Positions 1 to 8,305 of a stretch of DNA of 64,000 bases are shown here, piece after piece. The DNA comes from Schaalia georgiae DSM 6843 (GTDB lineage Bacteria > Actinomycetota > Actinomycetes > Actinomycetales > Actinomycetaceae). Below the pieces are notes generated by a model that searched no databases, had not been told where the DNA came from, and was given only the letters and a program-made list of their open reading frames with translations. The position numbers and the translations under genes were made by a program. The stretch spans positions 217,311-281,310 of the forward strand of contig NZ_KE386870.1 of NCBI RefSeq assembly GCF_000429245.1, in the 5' to 3' direction. Every line of letters begins with the position of its first letter. Position 1 is the first letter of the stretch.

Positions 1-207
1 TTGGGTGTTGGCGTGCTGGCGCTGGCGGGTGAGGGCGTACTGCTGCTGGATGTAGTGCTCCAGCGCGGACTCCTCGACCCGCCAGACCTTCTTGCCGCCC
101 ACTTGGATGGCCGGGAGGTCCCCGGATGTGACGAGCGCGCGGGTGGCGGACATGGTGAGGTTTAGTGTTTCGGCCACGTCGGCGAGGGTGAGAAAGCGTG
201 TATCCAT
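1..207 (-). CDS. Helix-turn-helix (excisionase/BldC-like) protein, partial
   Basis: The reading frame opens with an ATG on the minus strand (complement of 205-207) and runs off the window edge without a stop after 69 codons, so the C-terminus is missing. The N-terminus (MDTRFLTLADVAETLNL...) is the MerR/excisionase-type winged HTH seen in BldC-like actinobacterial proteins. A helix-turn-helix (LADVAETLN, then a recognition helix) is followed by a short wing around the GGKKVWRVEE segment. A TATAGT hexamer (complement of 214-219) ends exactly 6 bases upstream of the ATG, which fits leaderless transcription. It is divergent from the SAF/CpaE-like genes; small BldC-like genes beside SAF genes are common in actinobacteria. 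A DNA-binding role is inferred from the fold only. Confidence 0.8.
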   Translation of the reverse strand, partial: MDTRFLTLADVAETLNLTMSATRALVTSGDLPAIQVGGKKVWRVEESALEHYIQQQYALTRQRQHANTQ

Positions 208-370
208 AACCACACTATATCAGTTCGTCCGCTTCGCGGCGATTTGGTATGAGTCTATTGTTTTGTTGTAACAAAGAGGGGGTGTGTCGGTCGTGCCATA
301 GATAGTCCGTAATCTTTTATTCCCGGGCATTTCGGTGCATCATGTGGGAGTGAAACAGGTCTCAGCATCA
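208..370. promoter_or_regulatory. Divergent promoter region
   Basis: This region lies between the HTH gene and the SAF gene. It is noticeably more AT-rich than its surroundings. It holds the TATAGT -10 for the minus-strand gene (214-219) and a TTGTT-GT-AACAA inverted repeat near 266-277 that could be an operator. Further +-strand promoter elements are unclear. Confidence 0.4.
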
Positions 371-976
371 ATGGAGATACCCGCACGGCGGCCCGCCTGG
401 CGCGACCCGCGCCTGATCGTCGGCCTCGCCCTCATCGCCGTGTCGATCATCCTCACCACGTCCATCGTGTCCGCCGCGCGGGGCGGCGCCACCGTCTACC
501 GCGCGACGCAGGCGATCCTGCCCGGGGACGTGCTCGGCCCCCACAACATCGCGCCCACGCGGCTCGACGTCGACACCTCCGTCTACGCCACCGCCGACGC
601 GCTCGCACCAGGGGCGACGGTGAGCGAGGAAGTCGCAGTGGGCGAGATCCTGCGTGTTTCCGCCATAGCCGACACATCGGTGGAAACGGCGCGCAGACTC
701 GTCATCACAGTCTCGGACTCGCTGCCCTCGTCGGTCCAGGCGGGCGACCAACTGGATCTGTGGCGCGTCCAGCAGGCCAGCGGCGGCCAGTCCGGCCAGG
801 GCGCCGCCCACCTCGGCGTGCGCGCCACCCTGGTACGGGTCCTCGAGCAGACCACCTCCATCGCCGCCAAGGGCACGCGCATCGAGATCCTCGTCGACGA
901 GGCCTCCGTCGGGACCGTCCTCGAAGCGACGGCCGGCAAGAACTCCCTCGCGGCGCTCCCAGTGGGGCAACGGTGA
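371..976 (+). CDS. SAF-domain membrane-anchored protein (CpaB-like)
   Basis: A 201-residue protein. A basic N-terminus precedes one transmembrane segment (LIVGLALIAVSIILTTSIV, about residues 15-35). An SAF domain follows (VYRATQAILPGDVLGPHNI), as in CpaB/RcpC pilus-assembly proteins, with a small beta-rich C-terminal half. The stop overlaps the next gene (GTGA at 973-976), indicating translational coupling to the CpaE-like ATPase. An in-frame GTG at 335 would add 12 residues; 371 is preferred because the protein then starts directly before the basic TM anchor, but no strong ribosome site decides it. No TadA, prepilin or secretin genes are nearby, so the link to pili is by family only. Confidence 0.75.
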   Translation: MEIPARRPAWRDPRLIVGLALIAVSIILTTSIVSAARGGATVYRATQAILPGDVLGPHNIAPTRLDVDTSVYATADALAPGATVSEEVAVGEILRVSAIADTSVETARRLVITVSDSLPSSVQAGDQLDLWRVQQASGGQSGQGAAHLGVRATLVRVLEQTTSIAAKGTRIEILVDEASVGTVLEATAGKNSLAALPVGQR

Positions 977-2160
977 GCGCCCCGCACGGCGTTGTCATCC
1001 GCGCCCACCCCCGCCACGAGGGCGCCCTCGTGGAGGCGATACGCGCCAGCGACGAGGACCTCGAAGTCGTGAGGCGGTGCGCGGACATGGCGGAGGTGAG
1101 CGCGGCCGCCCGCTCCGGCGTCGCCGACCTCGCCGTCCTCGACGCCGCCGACCCCGACGTGGACCGCCCGCTGCTCGCCGAGCTCTCCCGAGCGGGCATG
1201 CGCGCCGTCCTCATCGCAGCCCCCGACGACGAGGCCCGCGCCCGCTCCCTCGGCGGGGCCGGAACCGCCCTGGCCGGCGATCCCGAACAGGCCGTGCGCG
1301 CACTGATCGCCGCGCTCGTGGACGCGCCTCCCGCGCCCGATCCGTGCGACGACCCGCCGACCCCTCCCGCACCCCCCACCGACTCCTCCCTCATCGCGGT
1401 GTGGGGGACCAGCGGGGCGCCCGGCCGCTCCAGCGTCGCAGTCTCCGTGGCCCACGCGCTCGCCAAGTCCGCGCCGACACTGCTCATCGACGCCGACACG
1501 GCGAATCCGTCGGTCGCCCACTTGCTGGGGCTCCCCGTGGACGTCTCGGGCCTGTCCGCCCTCAGCCGCCAAGCCGTCCGCGCCCCGATCGGCCCCTTGG
1601 ACCTGCACCGCCTCGCCTCCCCCAGGTCCCCCGGGCTCGACGTCCTCACCGGCCTCACCAGCCCCCACCGCTGGCGCGAGGCCGCGCCCAGCTCGCTCGA
1701 GCGCATCCTGGAGGCCGCGCGCGGCGCCTACCGCTTCGTCGTCGTGGACGTGTCCGCCACAAGCCTCGACCCCCTCCCCTCCCTGCGGCGCCCGGGCGGC
1801 GGCCGCGACGACGCCGCCCTGGCGGTCCTGGCCGCCGCCGACAGGGTCCTCGTGGTCGCCCGAGGGGACACCGTGGGGATCAACCGGCTCGACCACCTCG
1901 CGAAATGGTGGGAGGACAGCGGTTTGGAGGCTCCCCTCGACCTCGTCGTCTCCAGGGTGTCCGCCTCGAGCGTCGGCGGGCGGCCCGCAGCGGTCCTCAT
2001 GCCCGCCCTCTCCTCGATCCTGCCGGGCAGGCGCGTCCACCTGCTCCCCGAGGAGAGCGCCGTGCCCGAGGCCGCGCTGAGGGGAATGGCCCCCGCCGAG
2101 TACGCCCCCGACTGCGCCACGGCAGCCGTGGCGGACGCGCTCGCGGACGCCCTCATGTGA
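973..2160 (+). CDS. CpaE/MinD-like P-loop ATPase
   Basis: A 395-residue protein. The first ~120 residues look like a receiver-type or flavodoxin-like domain (VVIRAHPRHEGALVEAIRAS...). The second half is a MinD/ParA-family ATPase with a deviant Walker A (SGAPGRSS) and the following LLIDAD strand. The usual P-loop lysine (KGGxGKT) is replaced by arginine, and the signature lysine before it is absent. That variant is familiar in actinobacterial CpaE relatives, but hydrolysis cannot be assumed. The start is GTG at 973: it has a GGGG ribosome site and overlaps the SAF stop by 4 bases. Its role with the SAF protein, perhaps localisation or assembly of a surface machine, is inferred. Confidence 0.75.
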   Translation: MSAPHGVVIRAHPRHEGALVEAIRASDEDLEVVRRCADMAEVSAAARSGVADLAVLDAADPDVDRPLLAELSRAGMRAVLIAAPDDEARARSLGGAGTALAGDPEQAVRALIAALVDAPPAPDPCDDPPTPPAPPTDSSLIAVWGTSGAPGRSSVAVSVAHALAKSAPTLLIDADTANPSVAHLLGLPVDVSGLSALSRQAVRAPIGPLDLHRLASPRSPGLDVLTGLTSPHRWREAAPSSLERILEAARGAYRFVVVDVSATSLDPLPSLRRPGGGRDDAALAVLAAADRVLVVARGDTVGINRLDHLAKWWEDSGLEAPLDLVVSRVSASSVGGRPAAVLMPALSSILPGRRVHLLPEESAVPEAALRGMAPAEYAPDCATAAVADALADALM

Positions 2161-2172
2161 CACACTGGTCGC

Positions 2173-2682
2173 ATGCGCGTCTACTTGCCCGCCCTGCCCT
2201 CAGAACTCGCGGAGCCCACCCCGCCCGTCAGGGACGGATTCGCCGCGCTCCCAGCGGCGGGGGCCCCGGAGGACGACATCGAGGTCCTCGAGGACGACGC
2301 CCAGTCCGAGGCGGCCCTCGCCTCGTTGGTCCTGGCGCGCGAGTCCGCCTCCCCCCAGGCGCCCGCGCGCCTCGTCCTCGCCCTCGACGTCCCCGACTCC
2401 CACGCGGTCGCCGGGCAAGTGGAGGGGGCACCCGGCGTCCACCTGGTCCCAGGGGTGCGTGCCCAGTGGGGCGACGCTGCCGCGATCCTCGCCGACGGGG
2501 CCGGGGCCGCACCCGCTGTCCGCCGCGTCCTGGCGGCCACGACGCAGGAGGGCGCCGACCGCGCGCTCGCCGAGCTGTGGGACGAGGCCCTGGAGTGGTT
2601 CGACATCACCGAGCGCCCCGCTCTGGCCTCCGCCCTCTCCGCCCCGGCGCGGGCTGGAGCCGACGAGGGCGCCCCGGCGTAG
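2173..2682 (+). CDS. DUF6912-like actinobacterial protein
   Basis: A 169-residue acidic soluble protein starting MRVYLPALPSELAEP. It resembles the small conserved actinobacterial family annotated DUF6912, with the N-terminal MRVYxP strand and a central ARLVLALDVPD strand. No catalytic motif is visible. It lies 12 bases after the CpaE-like gene. A CACACT hexamer ends 6 bases before the ATG, so it may also have its own leaderless start. Function unknown. Confidence 0.6.
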   Translation: MRVYLPALPSELAEPTPPVRDGFAALPAAGAPEDDIEVLEDDAQSEAALASLVLARESASPQAPARLVLALDVPDSHAVAGQVEGAPGVHLVPGVRAQWGDAAAILADGAGAAPAVRRVLAATTQEGADRALAELWDEALEWFDITERPALASALSAPARAGADEGAPA

Positions 2683-2771
2683 GCGCGCCCGCAGCGCCCC
2701 TGGCCGACGACGGATGATCGGAGGCCCGCGCCGCCCCTCGCCGACGACGGATGATCGGCGGCCCGCACCGC

Positions 2772-5700
2772 CTACGCGCGCACCCGCAGTGCCGACCCTC
2801 CTGCCGCGAGGGGCCGGACCCGCACCTGGTCGGGGATCTGCGAGGCCATCTCCTCCACGTGCGAGACCACGCCCACGCACCGTCCGTCGTCGCGCAGCTG
2901 GTGCAACTGGTCCATGACCAGCGACAGGGTGTGGGCGTCGAGCGATCCGAACCCCTCGTCGATGAAGACCGTGCGCAACTCGACTCCCCCCGCCTCGGCA
3001 GTCACGACATCCGCCAGTCCCAGCGCCAGGGCGAGGGACGTGTAGAAGGTCTCGCCCCCCGACAGGGTCCGCGCCGACCGCTCCGTGTCCGTGTCGTGGT
3101 CGACGATCCGCAGCCCCAGGCCGGACTTGCGCGACTGCGTGCCGTCGTCGGGCACCGCCACCAGCTCGTAGCGCCCCGAGGAGATCGCCGCGAGCCGCGG
3201 GTTCGTGGCCCGCAGGACCTCCTCAAGGCGCGAGACCAGCACCCACGCGCTCAGCGGCGTTGCCGCCAGGTTCTCCGGGGAGGAGGCCGCCGCGATGTCC
3301 GCGAGCCTGCGCACGGGCCCCGCCTCCTGCCTGGCGGCGCGGAGCTCGTCGACGCACGAGGCCAGTGACTCCACCGCCGAGCCCAGCTCCCGAGCGCACT
3401 GCTCGAGCGAGCCCACCCTCTGGTGGGCGGCCATCCGGACCCGCTCCGACGCCCGGGCGCGCTCCTGCGCCCCCTCGGCATCGGGCGCCTCCAGGTCCCC
3501 GGCGCGCTCCATCTCCTGCGAGGCCAGGGCCTGGCGCACGGCGAACAACTGCTGGTCGTGCCCGCGGATCCGCGCCTCGTAGGAGTCCAACAGGTCCTCG
3601 TCCACGAGCGCCCCCTTCCACGAGCCCCCATCTGCGGGTAGCCCGGAACGGCCCAATTGCGCGATGAGCTCGGCGCGGGCCGCCTCCTCCTGCCCGCAGG
3701 CCCCGCTCCACGTGGAGGCCGCCTCCAGCAGCGACGAGAAGGAGGACGCCAGCGCCTCGCTCTCCTCGATGCTCTCCGCGATCGTGCGTCCCCGGGGCGC
3801 CTGCTCGGCCACCTGGCCGCGGGCGCGCTCGAGGGCGGCGCGCTCCTCGCCCAGAGCCGCCCGGGTGCGCGCCAGTGACGCCGCAGCGTCCGCGCGGCGC
3901 CCCTGCAGCTCCCCGAGGCGCGCCCTCTCCTGACCGATGGCCTCCTCGACGCCGGGGATCCTCCCGGCGGCCTCCTCCAAGGCGCGCAGTCTGGAGGCGG
4001 CGGCGCCGCGCAGATCCTCGATGGCCCCCGTGTGGTCGCCGGCAATGGCGTTGAGCCTGCTGATCTCGCGGACCGCGTCCGAGTGCGCGGACTTCGCGTC
4101 GGCGAGCTCCCCGTCGGCGCGCTGGCGCGCCTCGTCGAGGCCGCGCACCTGCTCCCTGGTGATCCCGTCCTCCGACAGTGGCGCCGGACTGGGGTGCGAC
4201 TCCGAGCCGCACACGGGGCAGGGACTGCCGTCGGCGAGCCCGGCCGCGAGCGTGCCCGCCGTGGCCGACAGCCACAGGTCGTGGGCGTCCCGCGCGGCGG
4301 CGTCCGCGACCTTCGCCCCGCGCACCGCCTCACGCAGCGCCTCCGACAACCCGGTGAGGGAGGCGCGCAGCACGTCGGCGCGCTGCGACGCCTCCAAACG
4401 CTTGTCGAGGCGTTCCAGCTCCGCGCGCGCCGCTGGGATGGAGGCCGCGTCCGCGCGCATCGCCTCGAGCCCCGCCTGCGCCCTCTCGATCTGGGAGGGC
4501 AGGACCCTGGCGGCCTCCTCGCAGGCGCGCAGGCGCTCGGCCGCCGACGCTTCGTCGGCCTCAAGGGCGGCCACCCGCTGGACCCGCCCGGGCAGGGCCG
4601 CCTCCACGGCGGCGAGCCCCTCCAGGGCGGCTGCCCGCTGGGAAGCGGCCCGCGCCTTCTCGCGCCAGAGCGGGAACGACTCGGACGCCTCGGCGCTGCT
4701 CGCCGGGGGCTCGCCGTCGCAGCCAGCCTCCCGCCACCGCTGGGCGACCAGGAGGCGCGCGGCCCCGCGTGCCCGCTCCGCGCGCTCGTGGGCGTCGGCG
4801 TAGGCGAGGACGCGCTGGGCGGCGCGGCCCGAGCGGCACCGCGCCCGCAACTCGTCGATGCCCGGTTGCGCGTCCTCCAGATCAGCCAACTGCTCGGTCA
4901 GGCGGCGGTGCCGTTCGACGGCGGCGAGGTCGTCGAGGGCGCGCCGCAGCTCCTCCTGTTGCTCCGAGTCCCGCGCGTCGGCCTCCGCTGCGGTCATCCG
5001 CGCCCGCTCCAGCGCTTCCTCCACGAGGCGGTGGCGCCCGCGGGCCCACTCCAACGCGGGGGAGGGGTCCTCCGCGCATGGATCCGGATCCGTGCTGGTG
5101 GATCCGGGCGCGGCGGCGGGGCTGGAATCGGTGTTCTTCGCGGCTCCGTTCTTGGCATTGGCCTCCCGGTCGGTTTCCCCGGGCGCGCCCGCGCCCCGGT
5201 CCCCGCCGCCCTCCGCCGCGTCCAGGGCGCCCTCGGGGACGGCGACCCCCGCGACCCTCGCCATTGCCCCACTGGCGGTGCGTTCGCGCTCGGCCAGTGC
5301 CGACCGCGAGGAGGCGGCCGCCTCCGCCAGGCGCTCCTGGAAGGCGACGTAGACCCGCGTGTCGAAGATGTCGCGCAGGATCCTCTCGCGCTCGTCCGAC
5401 GTCGCCGTCAGGAACCGCGCGAACTTGCCCTGCGGCAGGACGATCGTCTGGAGGAACTGCTCCTTGTCGAGCCCCACGATCCGCGTGATCTCCGGCCCCA
5501 CTTTCGAGGGCCCCGAGGCGATGTCCTCCACGGTGCGCACCCCCGCCTCCGCGGAGGGGTCCTCCACGACGCGCACCAGTGTCGCCTTGGAGTTGCGCTG
5601 CGTCTTGCGCCCGGCCGGCGTGTACGCGGGAGTGCGCGTGACGCGGTAGAGGCCGGAGCGGACCTCGAAGACCAGGTCCACCTCGCTGCGCTGGCCGTCC

Positions 5701-5918
5701 TCCAACCGGTTCGAGCGCAAACGGTCCTTCGACGCGTCCTTCTGCCTGGCCACGTCCCCGTACAGGGCGAAGGTGAGCGCGTCGATGATCGTGGACTTCC
5801 CCGAGCCCGTGGGCCCCTCCAGCAGGAACAGCCCCGACTCGTCGAAAGCAGTGAAATCGATGACCTGCCTCCGGGTGAAGGGGCCGATCCCCACCATCTC
5901 CAGTCTGCGGATCCTCAT
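2772..5918 (-). CDS. sbcC: Exonuclease SbcCD ATPase subunit SbcC
   Basis: A 1048-residue SMC/Rad50-type ATPase. The N-terminus has MRIRRLEMVGIGPF and a Walker A loop (GPTGSGKST). Long coiled-coil arms surround a zinc hook CPVC at about residues 567-570. The C-terminal half has the ABC signature (LSGGETFYTSLALALGLADV) and Walker B (VFIDEGFGSLD). With SbcD it cleaves hairpins and DNA ends during repair. The start was chosen at the ATG complementary to 5916-5918 because it overlaps the sbcD stop (ATGA) and matches the family N-terminus. The middle contains a low-complexity Ala/Gly/Thr/Asn-rich insertion near residues 225-290 (about 5060-5250) that looks disordered. Confidence 0.95.
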   Translation of the reverse strand: MRIRRLEMVGIGPFTRRQVIDFTAFDESGLFLLEGPTGSGKSTIIDALTFALYGDVARQKDASKDRLRSNRLEDGQRSEVDLVFEVRSGLYRVTRTPAYTPAGRKTQRNSKATLVRVVEDPSAEAGVRTVEDIASGPSKVGPEITRIVGLDKEQFLQTIVLPQGKFARFLTATSDERERILRDIFDTRVYVAFQERLAEAAASSRSALAERERTASGAMARVAGVAVPEGALDAAEGGGDRGAGAPGETDREANAKNGAAKNTDSSPAAAPGSTSTDPDPCAEDPSPALEWARGRHRLVEEALERARMTAAEADARDSEQQEELRRALDDLAAVERHRRLTEQLADLEDAQPGIDELRARCRSGRAAQRVLAYADAHERAERARGAARLLVAQRWREAGCDGEPPASSAEASESFPLWREKARAASQRAAALEGLAAVEAALPGRVQRVAALEADEASAAERLRACEEAARVLPSQIERAQAGLEAMRADAASIPAARAELERLDKRLEASQRADVLRASLTGLSEALREAVRGAKVADAAARDAHDLWLSATAGTLAAGLADGSPCPVCGSESHPSPAPLSEDGITREQVRGLDEARQRADGELADAKSAHSDAVREISRLNAIAGDHTGAIEDLRGAAASRLRALEEAAGRIPGVEEAIGQERARLGELQGRRADAAASLARTRAALGEERAALERARGQVAEQAPRGRTIAESIEESEALASSFSSLLEAASTWSGACGQEEAARAELIAQLGRSGLPADGGSWKGALVDEDLLDSYEARIRGHDQQLFAVRQALASQEMERAGDLEAPDAEGAQERARASERVRMAAHQRVGSLEQCARELGSAVESLASCVDELRAARQEAGPVRRLADIAAASSPENLAATPLSAWVLVSRLEEVLRATNPRLAAISSGRYELVAVPDDGTQSRKSGLGLRIVDHDTDTERSARTLSGGETFYTSLALALGLADVVTAEAGGVELRTVFIDEGFGSLDAHTLSLVMDQLHQLRDDGRCVGVVSHVEEMASQIPDQVRVRPLAAGGSALRVRA

Positions 5919-7132
5919 GACCGCTCCTCCCCGCGCATCCGCTCCCACACCGAGCGGGCGACGCCGCGCTCCTTCTCGTCCAACGCCCTGCCGCCCACGG
6001 CCTCGAAGAACTCCTCGCAGACCTCGCGCGGGCTGCGCGAGGCCACTGCCCCGCGCCCGGGCCGGTGGGAGGCCTCTGCCGGGGAACGGTGCTGGACCAC
6101 CAGCGCGTGGGGGTACGCCTCGCGGATCCGGGGCACCATCTGCGCGGGCCTGGCGGCATCGGTCACCGTCACCGAGCAGTACGACCGCTGCGCCCCGGGG
6201 TCGGGGTCCGACAGGAGGGCGTCCATGGTGCCCTCCAGGACGCGCACCTCCCGGAGGACGGGGACCGGCGCCTCCTCCACCGAGAGCACCGAAGTGGGGC
6301 CCGTGGACACCAGCGTCACGGACTTGGCCGCGCCCGCCTCGGAGAACGAGTAAGCGATGGGGGAGCCGCTGTAACGGATCGGCACTGACGCCCCCGCCAC
6401 ATCCTGCGGGCGGTGGAGGTGCCCCGCCGCCACGTAGTCGAGGCCGTGCCCCTCGAACCCTCCGTCCAAGCCCAGGGAGTCGAAGAGAGAAGTGCTCACC
6501 GAGGCCACGCCCCCCACCTCGATGTCCCTCTCCGAGTCCGAGGGGAGGGCGCCCGTGATGAAGGCGTGCGCCATGCACAGCGCCGGGCGGTCGTCGCCGT
6601 CCGCGCGCCTGCGCCTCAGATCGGCGCCAACCCTGCGCAGGGCGGCGGCCACGACCGCCTCGTGGCTGCGCGGAAGGGGAGGAGGCCCCTGGTCCTCCCC
6701 GCCCGGCAGGTCCGACAGCTGCTGTCGCACCAGATCCGGCTCCAAGTAGGGGATCGCGTAGACCAGGGCACCGCGGTCCGCCCCGCCCAACTCGACCGCC
6801 GTCCCAACGGACAGGGGATCGGTGACCACCGTCAGACGGGCGTCCAACAGGCCCGCGAAGGCGCCCAGGCGCACGGGGCCGTCGTGGTTGCCCGACGTGA
6901 GCACCACGGGCGCCCGCGCGCACAACGCGACGAGCGCGCGGCGCAGGCGCCGCACCGAATCGACGGGGGGCACCGCGCGGTCGTACACGTCGCCCGACAC
7001 GACGACAGCGTCCACGCCGCGCTCCTCCACGAGGCCGATCAACCAGTCGAGGAAGGCGTCGGCGCTGTCGGACAGGTCCTCCCCGTGCAGGGTGCGCCCC
7101 AGGTGCCAGTCGGAGGTGTGCAGGATCAGCAT
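5915..7132 (-). CDS. sbcD: Exonuclease SbcCD nuclease subunit SbcD
   Basis: A 405-residue Mre11-type metallophosphoesterase. Metal-binding motifs are in order: HTSDWHLG (residues 5-12), VVSGDVYDR, TSGNHDG and the C-terminal AAGHLHRPQ. It forms the nuclease of the SbcCD complex and is translationally coupled to sbcC through an ATGA overlap. The start is the ATG complementary to 7130-7132; a GACACT hexamer ends 6 bases upstream with no clear ribosome site, suggesting a leaderless message. Confidence 0.95.
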   Translation of the reverse strand: MLILHTSDWHLGRTLHGEDLSDSADAFLDWLIGLVEERGVDAVVVSGDVYDRAVPPVDSVRRLRRALVALCARAPVVLTSGNHDGPVRLGAFAGLLDARLTVVTDPLSVGTAVELGGADRGALVYAIPYLEPDLVRQQLSDLPGGEDQGPPPLPRSHEAVVAAALRRVGADLRRRRADGDDRPALCMAHAFITGALPSDSERDIEVGGVASVSTSLFDSLGLDGGFEGHGLDYVAAGHLHRPQDVAGASVPIRYSGSPIAYSFSEAGAAKSVTLVSTGPTSVLSVEEAPVPVLREVRVLEGTMDALLSDPDPGAQRSYCSVTVTDAARPAQMVPRIREAYPHALVVQHRSPAEASHRPGRGAVASRSPREVCEEFFEAVGGRALDEKERGVARSVWERMRGEERS

Positions 7133-7333
7133 GGAACCAGTGTCCCAGACGCCGTGCGCGTCTGCGTCCGCGCGGCCGGCGGGGCGGCGCCGGACCCTGG
7201 CCCCGATGCTGCGGCAGGGCGGCGCGTGCGGGGACGGGGCGGAGGAGCAGGCCTCCCGGCGCGCGGCCGCGTTACCGCGGCTTGCGAATTGGACGCCCCG
7301 GGCCGCGGGCGCCGGCCCCGATAGCATGGGCGC

Positions 7334-8065
7334 ATGACCAAGCCGTTCCTCATGCTGACCTCCCGCGACGACGGGCCGGTCCTGGCCTCCGAAGTGGCCG
7401 AACTCCCCCGGATCGCCGGCCTCGGCGACGACGAGCGCGTCCACCTTCGCATGGAGGCCGGCCACCTGCCGGACCTCGACCTGGCCGACTACTCGGGGAT
7501 CATCGTCTGCGGCTCCCCCTGGGACGCCAACGCCGACGACCACGACAAGGACGCCCGGCAGATCGCCGCGGAGCAATGGCTGTCCCGCCTCTACACGCGG
7601 GTCCTGGGGGAGTCCTTCCCCCTGCTGGGGCTGTGCTACGGATTGGGCACCCTCACCCTGCACCTCGGGGGCGCGGTCGACACCCACCACGGGGAGGAGA
7701 TCAGCGGCATCGTCCTGACCAAGACCGACGCGGGGCGCGCCGACCCCCTGCTGGAGGGCACACCGGACCGCTTCCACGCCTACGTCGGGCACCACGAGGC
7801 GGTCCGCGAGCTCGCCCCCGGGATGAGCGTGCTACTGGCCGGGGACGACACCCCCATCCAGATGGTGCGCGTCGGCGAGGCGGCCTGGGCCACCCAGTTC
7901 CACCCCGAGCTCGACCTCGCCGGGGTCCTGGTCCGGGTCGAGCAGTACGGAGGGCGCTACTACCCGCCCGAGGCGGCCGAGGCGATCACCGAGCAGGTCT
8001 CCGGCGTCGACGTGTCCCCCTCGCACCGGGTGCTCACGAACTTCGTCGAGGCATTCCGCCGCTAG
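7334..8065 (+). CDS. Class I glutamine amidotransferase-like protein
   Basis: A 243-residue GuaA-N-like protein. The nucleophile elbow is LLGLCYG (Cys near residue 99) and the catalytic histidine motif is TQFHPELD. Such free-standing amidotransferase domains are often annotated GMP synthase-like, and the substrate is unknown. A TAGCAT -10 hexamer (7322-7327) ends exactly 6 bases before the ATG and no Shine-Dalgarno is present, so the mRNA is probably leaderless. It is convergent with the PTS gene downstream. Confidence 0.85.
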   Translation: MTKPFLMLTSRDDGPVLASEVAELPRIAGLGDDERVHLRMEAGHLPDLDLADYSGIIVCGSPWDANADDHDKDARQIAAEQWLSRLYTRVLGESFPLLGLCYGLGTLTLHLGGAVDTHHGEEISGIVLTKTDAGRADPLLEGTPDRFHAYVGHHEAVRELAPGMSVLLAGDDTPIQMVRVGEAAWATQFHPELDLAGVLVRVEQYGGRYYPPEAAEAITEQVSGVDVSPSHRVLTNFVEAFRR

Positions 8066-8146
8066 GACGTGGGCTGTCGGCACCGTGAGGGGGCCGGGCG
8101 CATCCGTCCTGTGCTCCCCGCTCAGTGCCCTTCGTCCCTTCTTGTC

Positions 8147-8244
8147 GCGCACAAGGGAGGGGATTAGGCAATACGGCACCGCACTGGGCGGCTTGATTCC
8201 GCCCTTGCGCAGTGCGTGTTTCGTGAACCAGGGCCCTTGTGCGC
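8147..8244. repeat. 98-bp nested inverted repeat, copy 1
   Basis: The ends are perfect 11-bp inverted repeats GCGCACAAGGG (8147-8157) and CCCTTGTGCGC (8234-8244). Inside is a second hairpin with stem GGGCGG/CCGCCC around a CTTGATT loop (8186-8204). A diverged copy with the same flanking motif TTAGGCAATACGGC lies at 42683-42782. There is no coding potential; it looks like a dispersed palindromic repeat. Confidence 0.75.
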
Positions 8245-8260
8245 CTGCCCCGGGTGCGCG

Positions 8261-8288
8261 CTGGGGGCGCCCCGAAGGGCGCCCCCAG
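8261..8288 (-). terminator. Hairpin terminator of the PTS gene
   Basis: A perfect 12-bp GC stem (8261-8272 with 8277-8288). Read on the minus strand the loop is TTCG, the extra-stable UUCG tetraloop. It starts 17 bases after the PTS stop codon. There is no U tract, as is usual in high-GC actinobacteria. Confidence 0.8.
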
Positions 8289-8305
8289 GGCCTTTGGAAG
8301 GAGGA

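Noticed and set aside
2751-3368. Plus-strand reading frames inside sbcC and many other genes
   Set aside because: They are opposite-strand shadows caused by high GC; the real genes on the other strand have full family motifs.
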